Assembly: GCA_003224175.1 (NCBI GenBank)
Contig: QHYQ01000183.1
Coordinates: 1-33,017, forward strand
Length of the DNA stretch: 33,017 nt
Reading direction: 5' to 3'
Origin: Acidobacteriota bacterium
GTDB taxonomy: Bacteria > Acidobacteriota > Terriglobia > Acidiferrales > UBA7541
Shown: one piece after another, positions 7,763 through 15,933 of the stretch
How positions within the stretch are numbered: the first letter of the stretch is position 1
Layout of the letters: each line of letters starts with the position of its first letter
Translations under genes and position numbers: made by a program
Notes under the pieces: generated by a model
The model's database searches: none
Told to the model about the DNA's origin: nothing
Seen by the model: the letters and a program-made list of their open reading frames with translations, nothing else

Positions 7763-8923
7763 ATGCGCAGATTTCCGGGACATCTCGTATTTTTGGTGCT
7801 TGTTGCGATTGTGACCCTGCCGGCTTTTCTATGGGCGCAAGGACAGGCGCAAAAGGGCCAGGCGCAACGCACGCTCGATATTTATTTCATCGATACCGAA
7901 GGAGGCCAGGCCACGCTATTCGTGACTCCGTCGGGCGAGTCGATGCTCGTCGATACAGGTTTTGCGGGAAACCAAGGGATGCCGGACGCGACAGCGACCA
8001 ACTCCTCCGGCGCGCCGATCACGCGCGACGCAGACCGGATTAGCGCGGTTTTCAAGCAGGCCGGCGTTACCGTGCTCGATTGGATGGTGATCTCGCACTA
8101 TCATGGCGACCACGTGGGCAACGCCGCGGAACTGGCGAATCGCATTCCGGTTCGTCATTTTGTGGATCATGGGCCGTACAGCGTGGAGCTACAGCCGAAC
8201 CGTTCGGCGGCATTTTTGGCGTATATGGCCGTCCGGGATAAGGGCCGCGCCATCGTGGCAAAGCCGGGAGACAAAATCCCGGTTGCCGGCCTTGATGTGC
8301 AAGTGGTTTCCGCAGCGGGCGAATTGATCAAGGTTCCGATGCAAGTGGCGCCGGGGCAGGCGGCACCGGGCGCGGGCTTGCCCAATCCGCTTTGCCGCGA
8401 CGCCAAATTGAAGGAACAGGATCCCACGCCAGAGAATTTTGAGTCCGTGGGCATTGTCGTGCGCTATGGCGGCTTTCGGCTGCTCGATCTGGGCGATTTA
8501 ACCTGGAATCAAGAGCACGCGCTGGCTTGTCCGAATAATTTGCTGGGCACTTTCGACGCGTTTCACACGACACGGCACGGCGATCCGCACTCCGGAGCTC
8601 CGCAACTGATGCACGCCATCCGCGCGAGAGTCGCAGTCATGAACAACGGAGAGAGAAAAGGTGGCGACCCGGCGTATTGGCAAACCGTTCACGAAGCGCC
8701 GGGACTGGTGGATTTCTGGCAATTACACCGCTCGGCGACGGGCGGGGCGGACCACAATTCGCCGGAGCAATTTCTGGCGAACCTCAGCGAAATCGATCAC
8801 GGGCACAATCTGAAGATGTCTGTGCGCGCGGATGGCAGTTTCAGCATGAACAACGAGCGGAATGGATTCATGCGGGAGTATCCCGCGAGAACCAAGAGCG
8901 CAGTCTCCTCGTCGCGGCAGTGA
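7763..8923 (+). CDS. secreted metallo-beta-lactamase-fold hydrolase (ComEC C-terminal-like)
   Basis: A 386-residue protein with a signal peptide (MRRFPGHLVFLVLVAIVTLPAFL, then WAQGQ as a probable cleavage region). The MBL fold is shown by IYFIDTEGGQATLFV...LVDTG (Asp64) and the metal-binding SHYHGDHVGN motif (H112, H114, D116, H117). Later ligands are probably in GGFRLLDLGDLTW and the H-rich TRHGDPHS region. The opening IDxEGGxAT...DTG pattern is typical of ComEC/Rec2-type MBL domains, which act on nucleotides or phosphodiesters; the substrate here is unknown. The start is set by CGGAGG (7752-7757) and the signal peptide; an in-frame upstream TTG-type start would bury the signal. Probably periplasmic. 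Confidence 0.85.
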   Translation: MRRFPGHLVFLVLVAIVTLPAFLWAQGQAQKGQAQRTLDIYFIDTEGGQATLFVTPSGESMLVDTGFAGNQGMPDATATNSSGAPITRDADRISAVFKQAGVTVLDWMVISHYHGDHVGNAAELANRIPVRHFVDHGPYSVELQPNRSAAFLAYMAVRDKGRAIVAKPGDKIPVAGLDVQVVSAAGELIKVPMQVAPGQAAPGAGLPNPLCRDAKLKEQDPTPENFESVGIVVRYGGFRLLDLGDLTWNQEHALACPNNLLGTFDAFHTTRHGDPHSGAPQLMHAIRARVAVMNNGERKGGDPAYWQTVHEAPGLVDFWQLHRSATGGADHNSPEQFLANLSEIDHGHNLKMSVRADGSFSMNNERNGFMREYPARTKSAVSSSRQ

Positions 8924-8972
8924 AGAAGGCCGCTGCGGCACGGCGTTCTCCTTTGAAAGTTGTCTTTGAGAA

Positions 8973-9868
8973 TCATCCTTTAGGGGGGCGAAATCGCAAG
9001 GCCCGTTTATTCCATCCGTCTTCGCGCAGCCATTCTTCGAGGGTATGGAGATGAATTTCGGGGTATCGGCGGCGAAGCCCGACAATATCCGCCTTGTAAC
9101 CCGCCTGATTGAACCAGCGGAACATCTCGTAGAATTCTCTGCCCAGAACGAGCCGAACGATGGGCATCGGAAGCTTCCGAAATTTTACTGGCTTGCCCAT
9201 GACGTGGCTGAAGATCTTGGCGGCCTCGAGATTGGTCACCTCGCTTCCCGCAATCTCCAGCTCCAGTCCGGTGAAATCCTTGGGACGCTCGAAGGCTAAC
9301 GCCGCGAAAGCTCCGATATCCTCAGTTGCAATGGTTTGATACGGCTTGTCTCCGCGGACGGGATCGACCAGCTTGCCTTTCAAGATTCCAACTTCGACTT
9401 CAAGGATGTGGTAGGTCTCCATGAAAGAAGCCGGCCGAAGGATGCCGGCAGGGCGAGTTTGCGAATGTAATTCTCGATCTCCCACTTGCTCTCCCAATGA
9501 GTGATGCCGGTGTTGCGTTCGGCCCCGCCCACGGAACTATAGACAAAGTGTTGTATGCCGGCCTTCTTGGCCACGTCGGCGAGGTTTTTGCCTTGCTGAA
9601 CTTCACGTCTCGCGCCAACGGTCCAGAAATCCTGGACGCTATAAATGCCATAGACGCCGCGCGAGGCGCGATCAAGAGACGGCGGGTCTTCCAAGTCTCC
9701 TTCAACCACTTCGACACCCTGACGCGCCAGCTCTTGAGCGGCATAACTACGTGGGTTCCGGGTCAGAGCGCGCAACTTCCAGCCTTTGGGTAGCATGTGG
9801 CGAATAACCGCTCCGCCGTGGCGTCCCGTCGCTCCGGTGACGAGCACGATGGCGTTTGTATTGACCAT
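8973..9868 (-). pseudogene. NmrA-like NAD(P)-binding protein, split by a single-base frameshift
   Basis: Two overlapping frames together make one NmrA/atypical SDR protein of about 298 residues. The first frame (from ATG 9868) carries the Rossmann motif VLVTGATGRHGGAVIRHML, VEVVEGDLEDP, FVYSSVGGAERNTGI and HWESKWEIENYIRKLALPA. The second frame resumes exactly where the family continues (GILRPASFMETY) and runs to 8973. The join lies near 9440-9457, in a CTCGCCCTGCCGGCATCC context. The total length of 896 nt is one short of a multiple of three, consistent with loss of one base. Such proteins act as redox sensors or NAD(P)H-dependent reductases. It sits next to a tautomerase and a TetR gene. Confidence 0.8.
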
Positions 9869-9926
9869 GATCAGTCAGTCCTTCAGGTTGGGAAACCGGC
9901 CCACAATGACGTGAGCCGGTCTTTTG

Positions 9927-10196
9927 CTAATACGGGCGCTCATACGGGCCGACACTGCGAACAATGATCCGGACCCAAGCTCCAGCACCTATCTTCTTGA
10001 GGGCCTCCAGGATTTTGGGATTTTCCGACTGGAGGCGTCCATCCATGGCCACATTTTCGGCGGGGTACTCGCGCAGGAAGATCAAGGTGTCGCCGATGTG
10101 GTAGGCCTCGTCATCGGTGGCGGTGATTTTTTCCATCAACTTCCTCTTCGCTTCGGGGCGAATCCTCGGAGGCGCGTCGATATAAAGAACCGGCAT
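9927..10196 (-). CDS. tautomerase-family protein (4-oxalocrotonate tautomerase-like)
   Basis: About 89 residues. After removal of Met the N-terminus would be Pro1 (MPVLYIDAPPRIRPEAKRKL), the catalytic general base of the tautomerase superfamily. It is followed by a helix that begins RPEAKRKLMEKI and a YHIGDTLIFLREYPAENVAMDG segment. The ATG at 10194-10196 is preceded by AAAGGAGA at good spacing; an in-frame upstream start near 10289 would hide Pro1 and is rejected. It is longer than 4-OT (62 residues) and could belong to a macrophomate/MSAD-like or unassigned subgroup. It is divergent from the TetR gene, which may control it. Confidence 0.75.
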   Translation of the reverse strand: MPVLYIDAPPRIRPEAKRKLMEKITATDDEAYHIGDTLIFLREYPAENVAMDGRLQSENPKILEALKKIGAGAWVRIIVRSVGPYERPY

Positions 10197-10432
10197 TCTA
10201 CACTCTCCTTTCGAGATTTGCGTTCTGGACCCAGGTTCCCCGTCCTCGACGGGAGCGGTACGCTTTGGTACACTCCCCACCGAGCGCATTTCTCAGGGCG
10301 CCGATGCCGCACTATTCGCGCTGCAGACCGGGCCGCCGAGGCCCTTTATTGATCGGAGAGTATGAGCCAGAAATCAAGTACAGGATAAAACCTAGATAAC
10401 CGCCCGATTCGACGCGAGACAAGTTATCTCAT

Positions 10433-10448
10433 TGTACTTATAGGTACA
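10433..10448. promoter_or_regulatory. candidate TetR operator (near-perfect palindrome)
   Basis: The 16-nt sequence TGTACTTATAGGTACA is symmetric at 14 of 16 positions and ends 13 nt before the TetR start codon, just ahead of its Shine-Dalgarno. Size and position match TetR-family auto-operators. It also lies in the control region shared with the divergent tautomerase. Confidence 0.6.
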
Positions 10449-10461
10449 TGTGAAGGAGATT

Positions 10462-11076
10462 ATGAGAACCCGGTTTGCAAGGGGAGCGGAGACAAGACTT
10501 CGGATCATCCGGGTTGCCGCCGACCTCTTTCACAAACAGGGAGTTCGCGCAACAAGCCCGGACGAGGTTATCGAGGCTTCCCGGACAGGCAAGGGCCAGT
10601 TCTATCACTATTTCAGGAGCAAGGAAGGCCTCATTCACGAAGTGCTTCAGGTGCATTTGGAAGCCATCAAAAGCGGCACGGCGCTCGTGAAATACGAACT
10701 CGGTTCCTGGATGGATCTGGAAAGATGGTTTTTTGCTCAAGTCGAACTGCAGAAAAGCTTCGGCATGACGCGAGGCTGTCCTTTCGGAACGATCGGCAAC
10801 GAAGTGACCGAAAACGATGAGCTGATACGCCAAGACCTTAGCCTCATCTTCGAGGTGGTGAAAAGCAAGCTTGCCGTTTTCTTTATCAGAGAAGAATCAC
10901 AAGGCCGCCTAGTCCGAGCGGCCGATGAAAATCGCATGGCTGACTTTTGCATTGCCGCGATTCAAGGCGCGATGCTCATGGGCAAGATCACCAGAAGCAG
11001 CCAAGTGGTTGAAACGATGGTGCGAGAAGCCTTAGCGCACCTGAAGGGCTATCGCACAGGCTCCAAGAAGGCGTAA
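10462..11076 (+). CDS. TetR/AcrR-family transcriptional repressor
   Basis: A 204-residue regulator. The N-terminal helix-turn-helix is typical (RIIRVAADLFHKQGVRATSPDEVIEA, then GKGQFYHYFRSKEGLIHEVL). The ligand domain contains MTRGCPFGTIGNEV, a pattern seen in the LmrA/YxaF-type subgroup. ATG 10462 is chosen because AAGGAG (10453-10458) sits just before it; a GTG at 10450 would overlap that site. A palindrome upstream suggests autoregulation, and the divergent tautomerase and NmrA-like genes are the likely targets, as is common for this subgroup. The ligand is unknown. Confidence 0.9.
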   Translation: MRTRFARGAETRLRIIRVAADLFHKQGVRATSPDEVIEASRTGKGQFYHYFRSKEGLIHEVLQVHLEAIKSGTALVKYELGSWMDLERWFFAQVELQKSFGMTRGCPFGTIGNEVTENDELIRQDLSLIFEVVKSKLAVFFIREESQGRLVRAADENRMADFCIAAIQGAMLMGKITRSSQVVETMVREALAHLKGYRTGSKKA

Positions 11077-11482
11077 AGCCTGAGGTCTCACGACAAATTA
11101 AATCTAAACGCGCTTGCGCGCCGACGCCGGGCAACCGCGGCGAGGCAACAACGGCAGATTCGTCGCCAGTCGGCCGCGTGAAAAAGCCAAGACGCTAGCC
11201 TCCGGGCGGTTCCGCGTGGCGGATGAAGTGGATTACTTCCGGATGGCCGACTTTTCGGGGCTTAGCCTTTCGTCCCTTCTGATTCTAATATGCCCTCTCA
11301 TGAGCGGTGCTCTCGCGCAATACGCGTTATACGTGCTATAGCTTTGATATCTGTGTAGTGATCCCCACGACTGTTTTTGTCTGGATGGAGCCAGATCGCC
11401 ACCGACCGTAGGGAGTTACGTTCTTGTCGATGGAGTGTACAGCTTCGGTAGAGGTAGCGTGATTAAGGTGTGTGAGGCGGTA
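11077..11482. other. 406-nt region without a supported gene
   Basis: Weak open frames exist (for example a 75-codon one at 11114-11341) but lack a ribosome binding site and resemble nothing known. The region is probably the leader/promoter zone of the catabolic cassette, possibly with decayed sequence. Confidence 0.4.
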
Positions 11483-12388
11483 ATGGAAACCATCGGTTTC
11501 ATAGGCGTTGGTAAGATCGGCATGCCGATCTCGGAGAACCTCATCAAGAGCGGTCGGCGCGTCGTCGGCTATCGCCGCAGCTCTCTCGCCGAGTTTGAAA
11601 AAATCGGCGGCGTGCCGGCGCGTTCGTCGGCCGATGTCGGCGCGCAAGCCGACATCGTATTCTCATGCCTGCCGTCGACGGAGGCGCTCGATGACGTGGT
11701 GCAGGGTCCGCAAGGTCTCGTCCACACCGCCCGGCCAGGGCAGATCGTGGTCGAGCTCGGTTCGCATCCGGTGCCTGACAAGCGACGCCAGATAGCGCCG
11801 CTGGCGCAGAAGGGCGCAACTTTCATCGACGGAGAAGTCTCGGGCACCCCGGGCATGGTGTCGGCGAAGAAGGGCGTGATCTATCTTGCCGGCGACGCCG
11901 CGGCATGCAAGAAGCTCGAAGGTGTGGTCGCGGGCTTTGCCCATTCGTGCCTCTATCTCGGCGAGTTCGGCGCCGCGAGCCGGGTCAAGCTGGTCAATAA
12001 TCTCTTGGTTGCGATCAATATAGCGGCGACCGCGGAAGCGATGGCACTCGGGCTCAAAAGCGGAGTCGACGTGCCCCTGATGATCCAGGCGATCGCCACC
12101 GGCAGCGGCGGCTCGACGCAATTCGGCATCCGCGCGCCCTGGATGGCGGAGCGGCGCTTTCTGCCGGCACATGGCACCGTGCCTGCATTACGACACTATT
12201 TCGGTATGATCGGGGATTTCGCCGACAGCGTCGGCGTGGCCACGCCAATGCTCGATTGCGCCGCAGCGCTTTACGAGCGTTTCATGGCCATGGGTTTCGG
12301 CGAGTTCGACGGCGCGAAGATGGTCGACGTCATCGGTTCGTTGCCGCGTTCGAAAACAAAAAACGAGGTCACGACGAACGAAATGTAA
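11483..12388 (+). CDS. NAD(P)-dependent beta-hydroxyacid dehydrogenase (3-hydroxyisobutyrate dehydrogenase family)
   Basis: A 301-residue oxidoreductase. The N-terminal dinucleotide motif IGFIGVGKIGMPISENL is followed by DIVFSCLPSTEAL and the substrate-loop signature DGEVSGTPGMVSAKKGV. The catalytic lysine region VKLVNNLLVAINIAATAEAMALG is complete. Members oxidise 3-hydroxyisobutyrate, tartronate semialdehyde and related 3-hydroxyacids; the exact substrate is not visible. ATG 11483 fits the family start; GAGGCGG (11474-11480) is a close, imperfect ribosome binding site. It is first in a cassette with an extradiol dioxygenase (12-nt gap) and an FAH-family hydrolase. Confidence 0.88.
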   Translation: METIGFIGVGKIGMPISENLIKSGRRVVGYRRSSLAEFEKIGGVPARSSADVGAQADIVFSCLPSTEALDDVVQGPQGLVHTARPGQIVVELGSHPVPDKRRQIAPLAQKGATFIDGEVSGTPGMVSAKKGVIYLAGDAAACKKLEGVVAGFAHSCLYLGEFGAASRVKLVNNLLVAINIAATAEAMALGLKSGVDVPLMIQAIATGSGGSTQFGIRAPWMAERRFLPAHGTVPALRHYFGMIGDFADSVGVATPMLDCAAALYERFMAMGFGEFDGAKMVDVIGSLPRSKTKNEVTTNEM

Positions 12389-12400
12389 AGGAGAGTTCGC

Positions 12401-13285
12401 ATGATCCGTGTGCGCAAGATCGCCCACGCCCGCTATGAAGTGCCGGACGTGGAACAGCAGACCGACTACTACACCAACGTCCTCGGCATGACGCTGGCCG
12501 GCAAGGAAAAGGACGCCACGTTTCTCGCCAACACAGTCGATCATCATTCCGTCGTCTTGTGCAAAGGCTCACAGGCGCAGTGCGTGCGCGTTGCCTTCCA
12601 AATCGGCGAGGGCGATGATCTCGACGCATTCGACAAGCAGGTGCGGAGCCATGGCATCAAGACACAGCGCAAAAAGGATCCGGAGCCCTCGATCTCGGAG
12701 CTACTGACCTTCGAGGACCCGAAGGGCACGGTGATGGAGGTATTCAAGCGCCCCGACTTCTCACACCGGAAATTTCAGGCTCAGGGCATAGTGCCGCACA
12801 AGCTCGGCCACGTCGCGTTCCATGTCACTGACGTCAAGCACGCGACAAAATTCTATTGCGACGTTCTCGGTTTTCGCGAATCTGACTGGATGGGCGACTT
12901 CTTTTCGTTCTTGCGCTGCGGACCGGATCATCACACCATCAATCTGGTGCAGACCGGTTCGAACCGTCACTTCCACACCGCGTTCGAGTTGCGCGACTGG
13001 GGCCATATGCAGACCGCGTGCGATTTCCTCAGCATCAACGGCTACAAGCTCATTTGGGGACCGGGTCGGCACGGTATCGGCCACAACCTGTTCACCTATC
13101 ATCGCAGTCCGGCCGGTCTGATCACTGAGCTCTTCGCCGAGCTTGACCGCATGAACGAGGAGTTCGGCTATTTCGAGCCGCGGCCATGGCATCGCGATCA
13201 TCCGCAACGTCCGAAAGTGTGGGCCAACGACCCGACCGCCTCTAATCTGTGGGGCATAATGCCGACTGACGAGATGTTCAAGTAA
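12401..13285 (+). CDS. VOC-superfamily extradiol (ring-cleaving) dioxygenase
   Basis: A 294-residue two-domain vicinal-oxygen-chelate protein. Each half starts with the typical module (HARYEVPDVEQQTDYYTNVLG; GHVAFHVTDVKHATKFYCDVLGF). In the C-terminal half the Fe(II) ligands expected of type I extradiol dioxygenases are present: H137, H192 (in HFHTAFE) and E243 (in GLITELFAE). The GRHGIGHNLFTYHRSPAG segment, with H228 and Y233, resembles the active-site signature. It should open a catechol-type ring next to a hydroxyl group. AAGGAG (12389-12394) supports the start. Neighbours are a hydroxyacid dehydrogenase and an FAH hydrolase, a meta-pathway-like arrangement. The substrate cannot be named from sequence. 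Confidence 0.85.
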   Translation: MIRVRKIAHARYEVPDVEQQTDYYTNVLGMTLAGKEKDATFLANTVDHHSVVLCKGSQAQCVRVAFQIGEGDDLDAFDKQVRSHGIKTQRKKDPEPSISELLTFEDPKGTVMEVFKRPDFSHRKFQAQGIVPHKLGHVAFHVTDVKHATKFYCDVLGFRESDWMGDFFSFLRCGPDHHTINLVQTGSNRHFHTAFELRDWGHMQTACDFLSINGYKLIWGPGRHGIGHNLFTYHRSPAGLITELFAELDRMNEEFGYFEPRPWHRDHPQRPKVWANDPTASNLWGIMPTDEMFK

Positions 13286-13343
13286 GTCCCACATATTTCG
13301 GCGGCTGAAAAGACCGCCCAGACAGAGTCGATGAGGATTGAAA

Positions 13344-14222
13344 ATGGCGGACAACGAGCGGAACACCACACACTACAAACTCGTAACTTACGAAACCGTG
13401 GAGGGACCCCGCGCCGGTGTCGTCTTCCATGACGCAGTTGTCGATTTTGCTGAACTCACCGGCAAACCGTCATATGCCACGATGCTTGGCGTGCTGGATG
13501 ACTGGGCGAAAGCGGAGGCGCTGATTGAGGCGGCCGTTGCCAAGAAGGGAAGCGGCGCCACGCCCAACTCTCCCCTCGCAAAAGTTCGGCTGCTCGCGCC
13601 GGTTCTTTACCCCTCGGCTATTTTCTGCGCAGGCGCCAACTATTCGGATCACATGAGTGAGATGGCCCGGGTTTTCAATCTGCAACCAGAGCCCGATCCA
13701 CGTAAAGCAGGGCTTATACCCTGGCACTTTATCAAGGCTTCTCGCACGGTTGTGCAGACGGACGCCCGCATTGCGCTGCCTACGCGCACCAAAATGCTTG
13801 ATTGGGAAGCGGAACTGGCGGCATTCATCGGCCGCGCCGCAAAGAATGTTCCGGTGGAAAGCGCGCTCGACTATGTTGCCGGCTACACAGTCGCCAATGA
13901 TCTCTCTGCGCGCGATTTCACTGTGCGGCCGAACGTCCCGGAAACCTCACCGTTCAGGTACGACTGGATTAGTCAGAAAAGTTTCGATGGCGCTTGTCCG
14001 GTGGGTCCCTGGATCGTTCCCGCGAAACAAATCCCCGACCCGCAGCACCTGGGTATTAAGCTGTGGGTGAACGATGTGCTCGAGCAGGATTCTCATACAA
14101 GCAAAATGATCTTCTCCCTCGCTGAGCAGATCGCCCATCTTTCCACGCGGCTCACACTTCATCCGGGGGATTTGATTCTTACGGGAACGCCGGCAGGGGT
14201 AGGCCTGGCAGAGACAGCTTAG
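13344..14222 (+). CDS. fumarylacetoacetate hydrolase (FAH)-family protein, C-terminus shortened
   Basis: A 292-residue FAH-fold enzyme; relatives hydrolyse or decarboxylate ring-fission products and acylpyruvates. Core signatures are present: FCAGANYSDHMSEM, LDWEAELAAFIGR (metal-binding Glu), VANDLSARDF, SFDGACPVGPWIVP and LHPGDLILTGTPAGVG. The protein ends only five residues after GTPAGVG, whereas relatives normally continue about 30-40 residues (a PGD...EIEGIG-type strand region). None of the other frames downstream restores that segment. ATG 13344 is preceded by an AGGA-type site. Probably the third gene of the catabolic cassette; activity may be impaired. Confidence 0.85.
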   Translation: MADNERNTTHYKLVTYETVEGPRAGVVFHDAVVDFAELTGKPSYATMLGVLDDWAKAEALIEAAVAKKGSGATPNSPLAKVRLLAPVLYPSAIFCAGANYSDHMSEMARVFNLQPEPDPRKAGLIPWHFIKASRTVVQTDARIALPTRTKMLDWEAELAAFIGRAAKNVPVESALDYVAGYTVANDLSARDFTVRPNVPETSPFRYDWISQKSFDGACPVGPWIVPAKQIPDPQHLGIKLWVNDVLEQDSHTSKMIFSLAEQIAHLSTRLTLHPGDLILTGTPAGVGLAETA

Positions 14223-14564
14223 GTTTGCGTAACTTCCGATTAACGGGGCATCCGGAAGTTGAAACCGGGCGCAGTCCGCTAGCCACGGCCCGGAGGAGCT
14301 ACTGAATCGGCCTTATGCCCTGGCACACCCACTTGTTGAAATACCTGGCGAGGCGTGGATTCGAGATTCTTTTCGTAGCCAGTTTGGTTTTCCCATTGGA
14401 GTATGAGCCCTTTCCTTGTTGAAACCAGTTGCAGTTTCAGCGGCTGCCTGTTCCACCAGCCGCCACTGCATTGGGCGGCGTCCTCCCAACTGGCCCGGCG
14501 AAAATGGCTACACTCGCTAACGGGAATGCGAGCTCTCCATTTTTCAGGCTGAACCAACACAAAA
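14223..14564. other. intergenic region with a hairpin, no supported gene
   Basis: AACTTCCG (14231-14238) faces CGGAAGTT (14253-14260) just after the FAH stop, a possible terminator without a U-tract. The rest, between convergent genes, shows no recognisable coding or RNA feature. Confidence 0.4.
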
Positions 14565-14999
14565 CTAGGAACCGGCCTGGATGTTTGCAACGTGGATGGT
14601 CTTGCTGGAAGTGTCGTAGGTTCCCGTAATCTTGACCTTGGCTCCGGCGAAAGGCTGAGCTTTTTTCTGGTCATCCAGTTGATAGACGGTCCGATTGGAG
14701 CTATCGAACAAGACATACTTGCCGCCAATGCTCACGCAGCGGTTGGCGCAATCTTTGGCGCTCTCGCCCTGGTTCATCATGGTCGAGTGTCCTCCCAGCA
14801 ACGCGCATTGCTGATCCATGATTTCGCCGGTAAACGTCTGGGCTTTCTGAGCAGACAAACTTATCGTTAAAAGGGTCGTTAAAAGGGCGGCCAGAAGCGA
14901 TGCCGACGCGAGCAAGGGAATTATGACTTTTTTCCATCCAGGGGTTCTCCTGAATAAAGCCGCCATTACGGAGCACAGAATACATCCCGGCGCATCCAT
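14565..14999 (-). CDS. exported DUF5818-type small protein
   Basis: About 144 residues with an N-terminal hydrophobic segment (VIIPLLASASLLAALLTTLL), so probably exported or membrane-tethered. The mature part has the pattern TGEIMDQQCALLGGH, then a second pair of cysteines in DCANRCVSIGGKYVLFDSS, then VYQLDD, AGAKVKITGTYD and TIHVANIQ. This is the layout I associate with DUF5818, a small beta-rich family common in Acidobacteria. Function is unknown. The start is uncertain: ATG 14999, with a TTAAGG upstream, is preferred; ATG 14966 is possible. Confidence 0.65.
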   Translation of the reverse strand: MDAPGCILCSVMAALFRRTPGWKKVIIPLLASASLLAALLTTLLTISLSAQKAQTFTGEIMDQQCALLGGHSTMMNQGESAKDCANRCVSIGGKYVLFDSSNRTVYQLDDQKKAQPFAGAKVKITGTYDTSSKTIHVANIQAGS

Positions 15000-15110
15000 G
15001 AGTGCTTGCCTTAACAAGAATTTTACTTCACGAGCAAATAGCGATACGAAAGGACTGCCGCTCCCGGAACCATAAAGGGAGCAGAGCGCGATTGCCGGAG
15101 TGCCAGCTTT

Positions 15111-15772
15111 TTATGGGGCCTGGGAGGCCGCGTAGGCAGCTAACGCCACGATGTCATCCGTCGTCAAGTTCTCCGCCACTTTTTGCATCTGCTGGGCCGC
15201 GGCTGATTTGCTTGTTCCGGCCTTGAAACCAAAGAGCTGCCGCGCAATATAGATCGGGTGTTGCCCTGCGAGCTCGGGTATGTTGCCGAAGCCTTTCAAG
15301 CCATCGCCGTGACACACGGTGCAGGAAATCGTCTTTCCGCCACCGGTCGTCGCCAGCATTTCACCTTTGGCAACGCTGCCGGGCGGAACGTAAGCGATGA
15401 AGGCTGACTTAGGGTCGCGCGCCGTGGCGAGCGCGGGGTCCTGCGGCAGTTCAATGATGCGGCTGCCGAGCGACTCGGTGCCTCCATTGGGGAGCGGCAG
15501 GCGCATGCGCGCCGCGTTCACCCAGCTCTTCGGCACGGTATCGGCTTCCATGACTTTGACCCAGACGGTCGGCTTCAGCGATGCGAAATAATCGTCTTTG
15601 TGCTGCCCGGTACTTTGATTGGTCCACTGGCCTCGGTGCCCGCAGGTGGAGTCGCATCAGGGACGAGGAAAGCCCAGGCTGGATGATCCTCCGGATTTTG
15701 CTGCGGGGGCTCAGCGGCGATAGCAATTACGGACAGCAAGGACGGCATCAGAAGCCAGATAAAATTTCTCAT
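15111..15772 (-). pseudogene. secreted c-type cytochrome, frameshifted
   Basis: The N-terminal part, from ATG 15772 with GAGGA upstream, encodes a signal peptide (MRNFIWLLMPSLLSVIAIAA) and reads to GPIKVPGSTK before running into a stop near 15575. A second frame, overlapping there, continues with DDYFASLKPTVWVKVMEADTV and then a cytochrome c domain with one heme site CTVCH, a downstream GFKAG...MQKVAENLTTDDIVALAAYAAS that should supply the distal Met ligand, and a normal end. The change of frame lies near 15590-15600, around AGCACAAAGACG. A typical relative has a few more residues at this point, so the lesion may be a small deletion rather than one base. Likely a periplasmic electron carrier if repaired. 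Confidence 0.75.
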
Positions 15773-15933
15773 CTTAAGTCCTCGGGCCCTTTTGGGCGAT
15801 GCGCACAGGCGCTTTGATTGCGGCATATTGATACACGACTCTGGGTTACGATTCAAGGCCTCCCACACTTATCGACGAGGCCCAGGACGCGCTGGTTTCA
15901 CCCGAAAGACGCTGGGCCGGTAGTCACCTGCGG

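Noticed and set aside
14279-14728. 149-codon leftward frame overlapping the DUF5818 gene
   Set aside because: Its first part is an out-of-frame reading of the DUF5818 gene, and the remainder resembles nothing and has no start signal.
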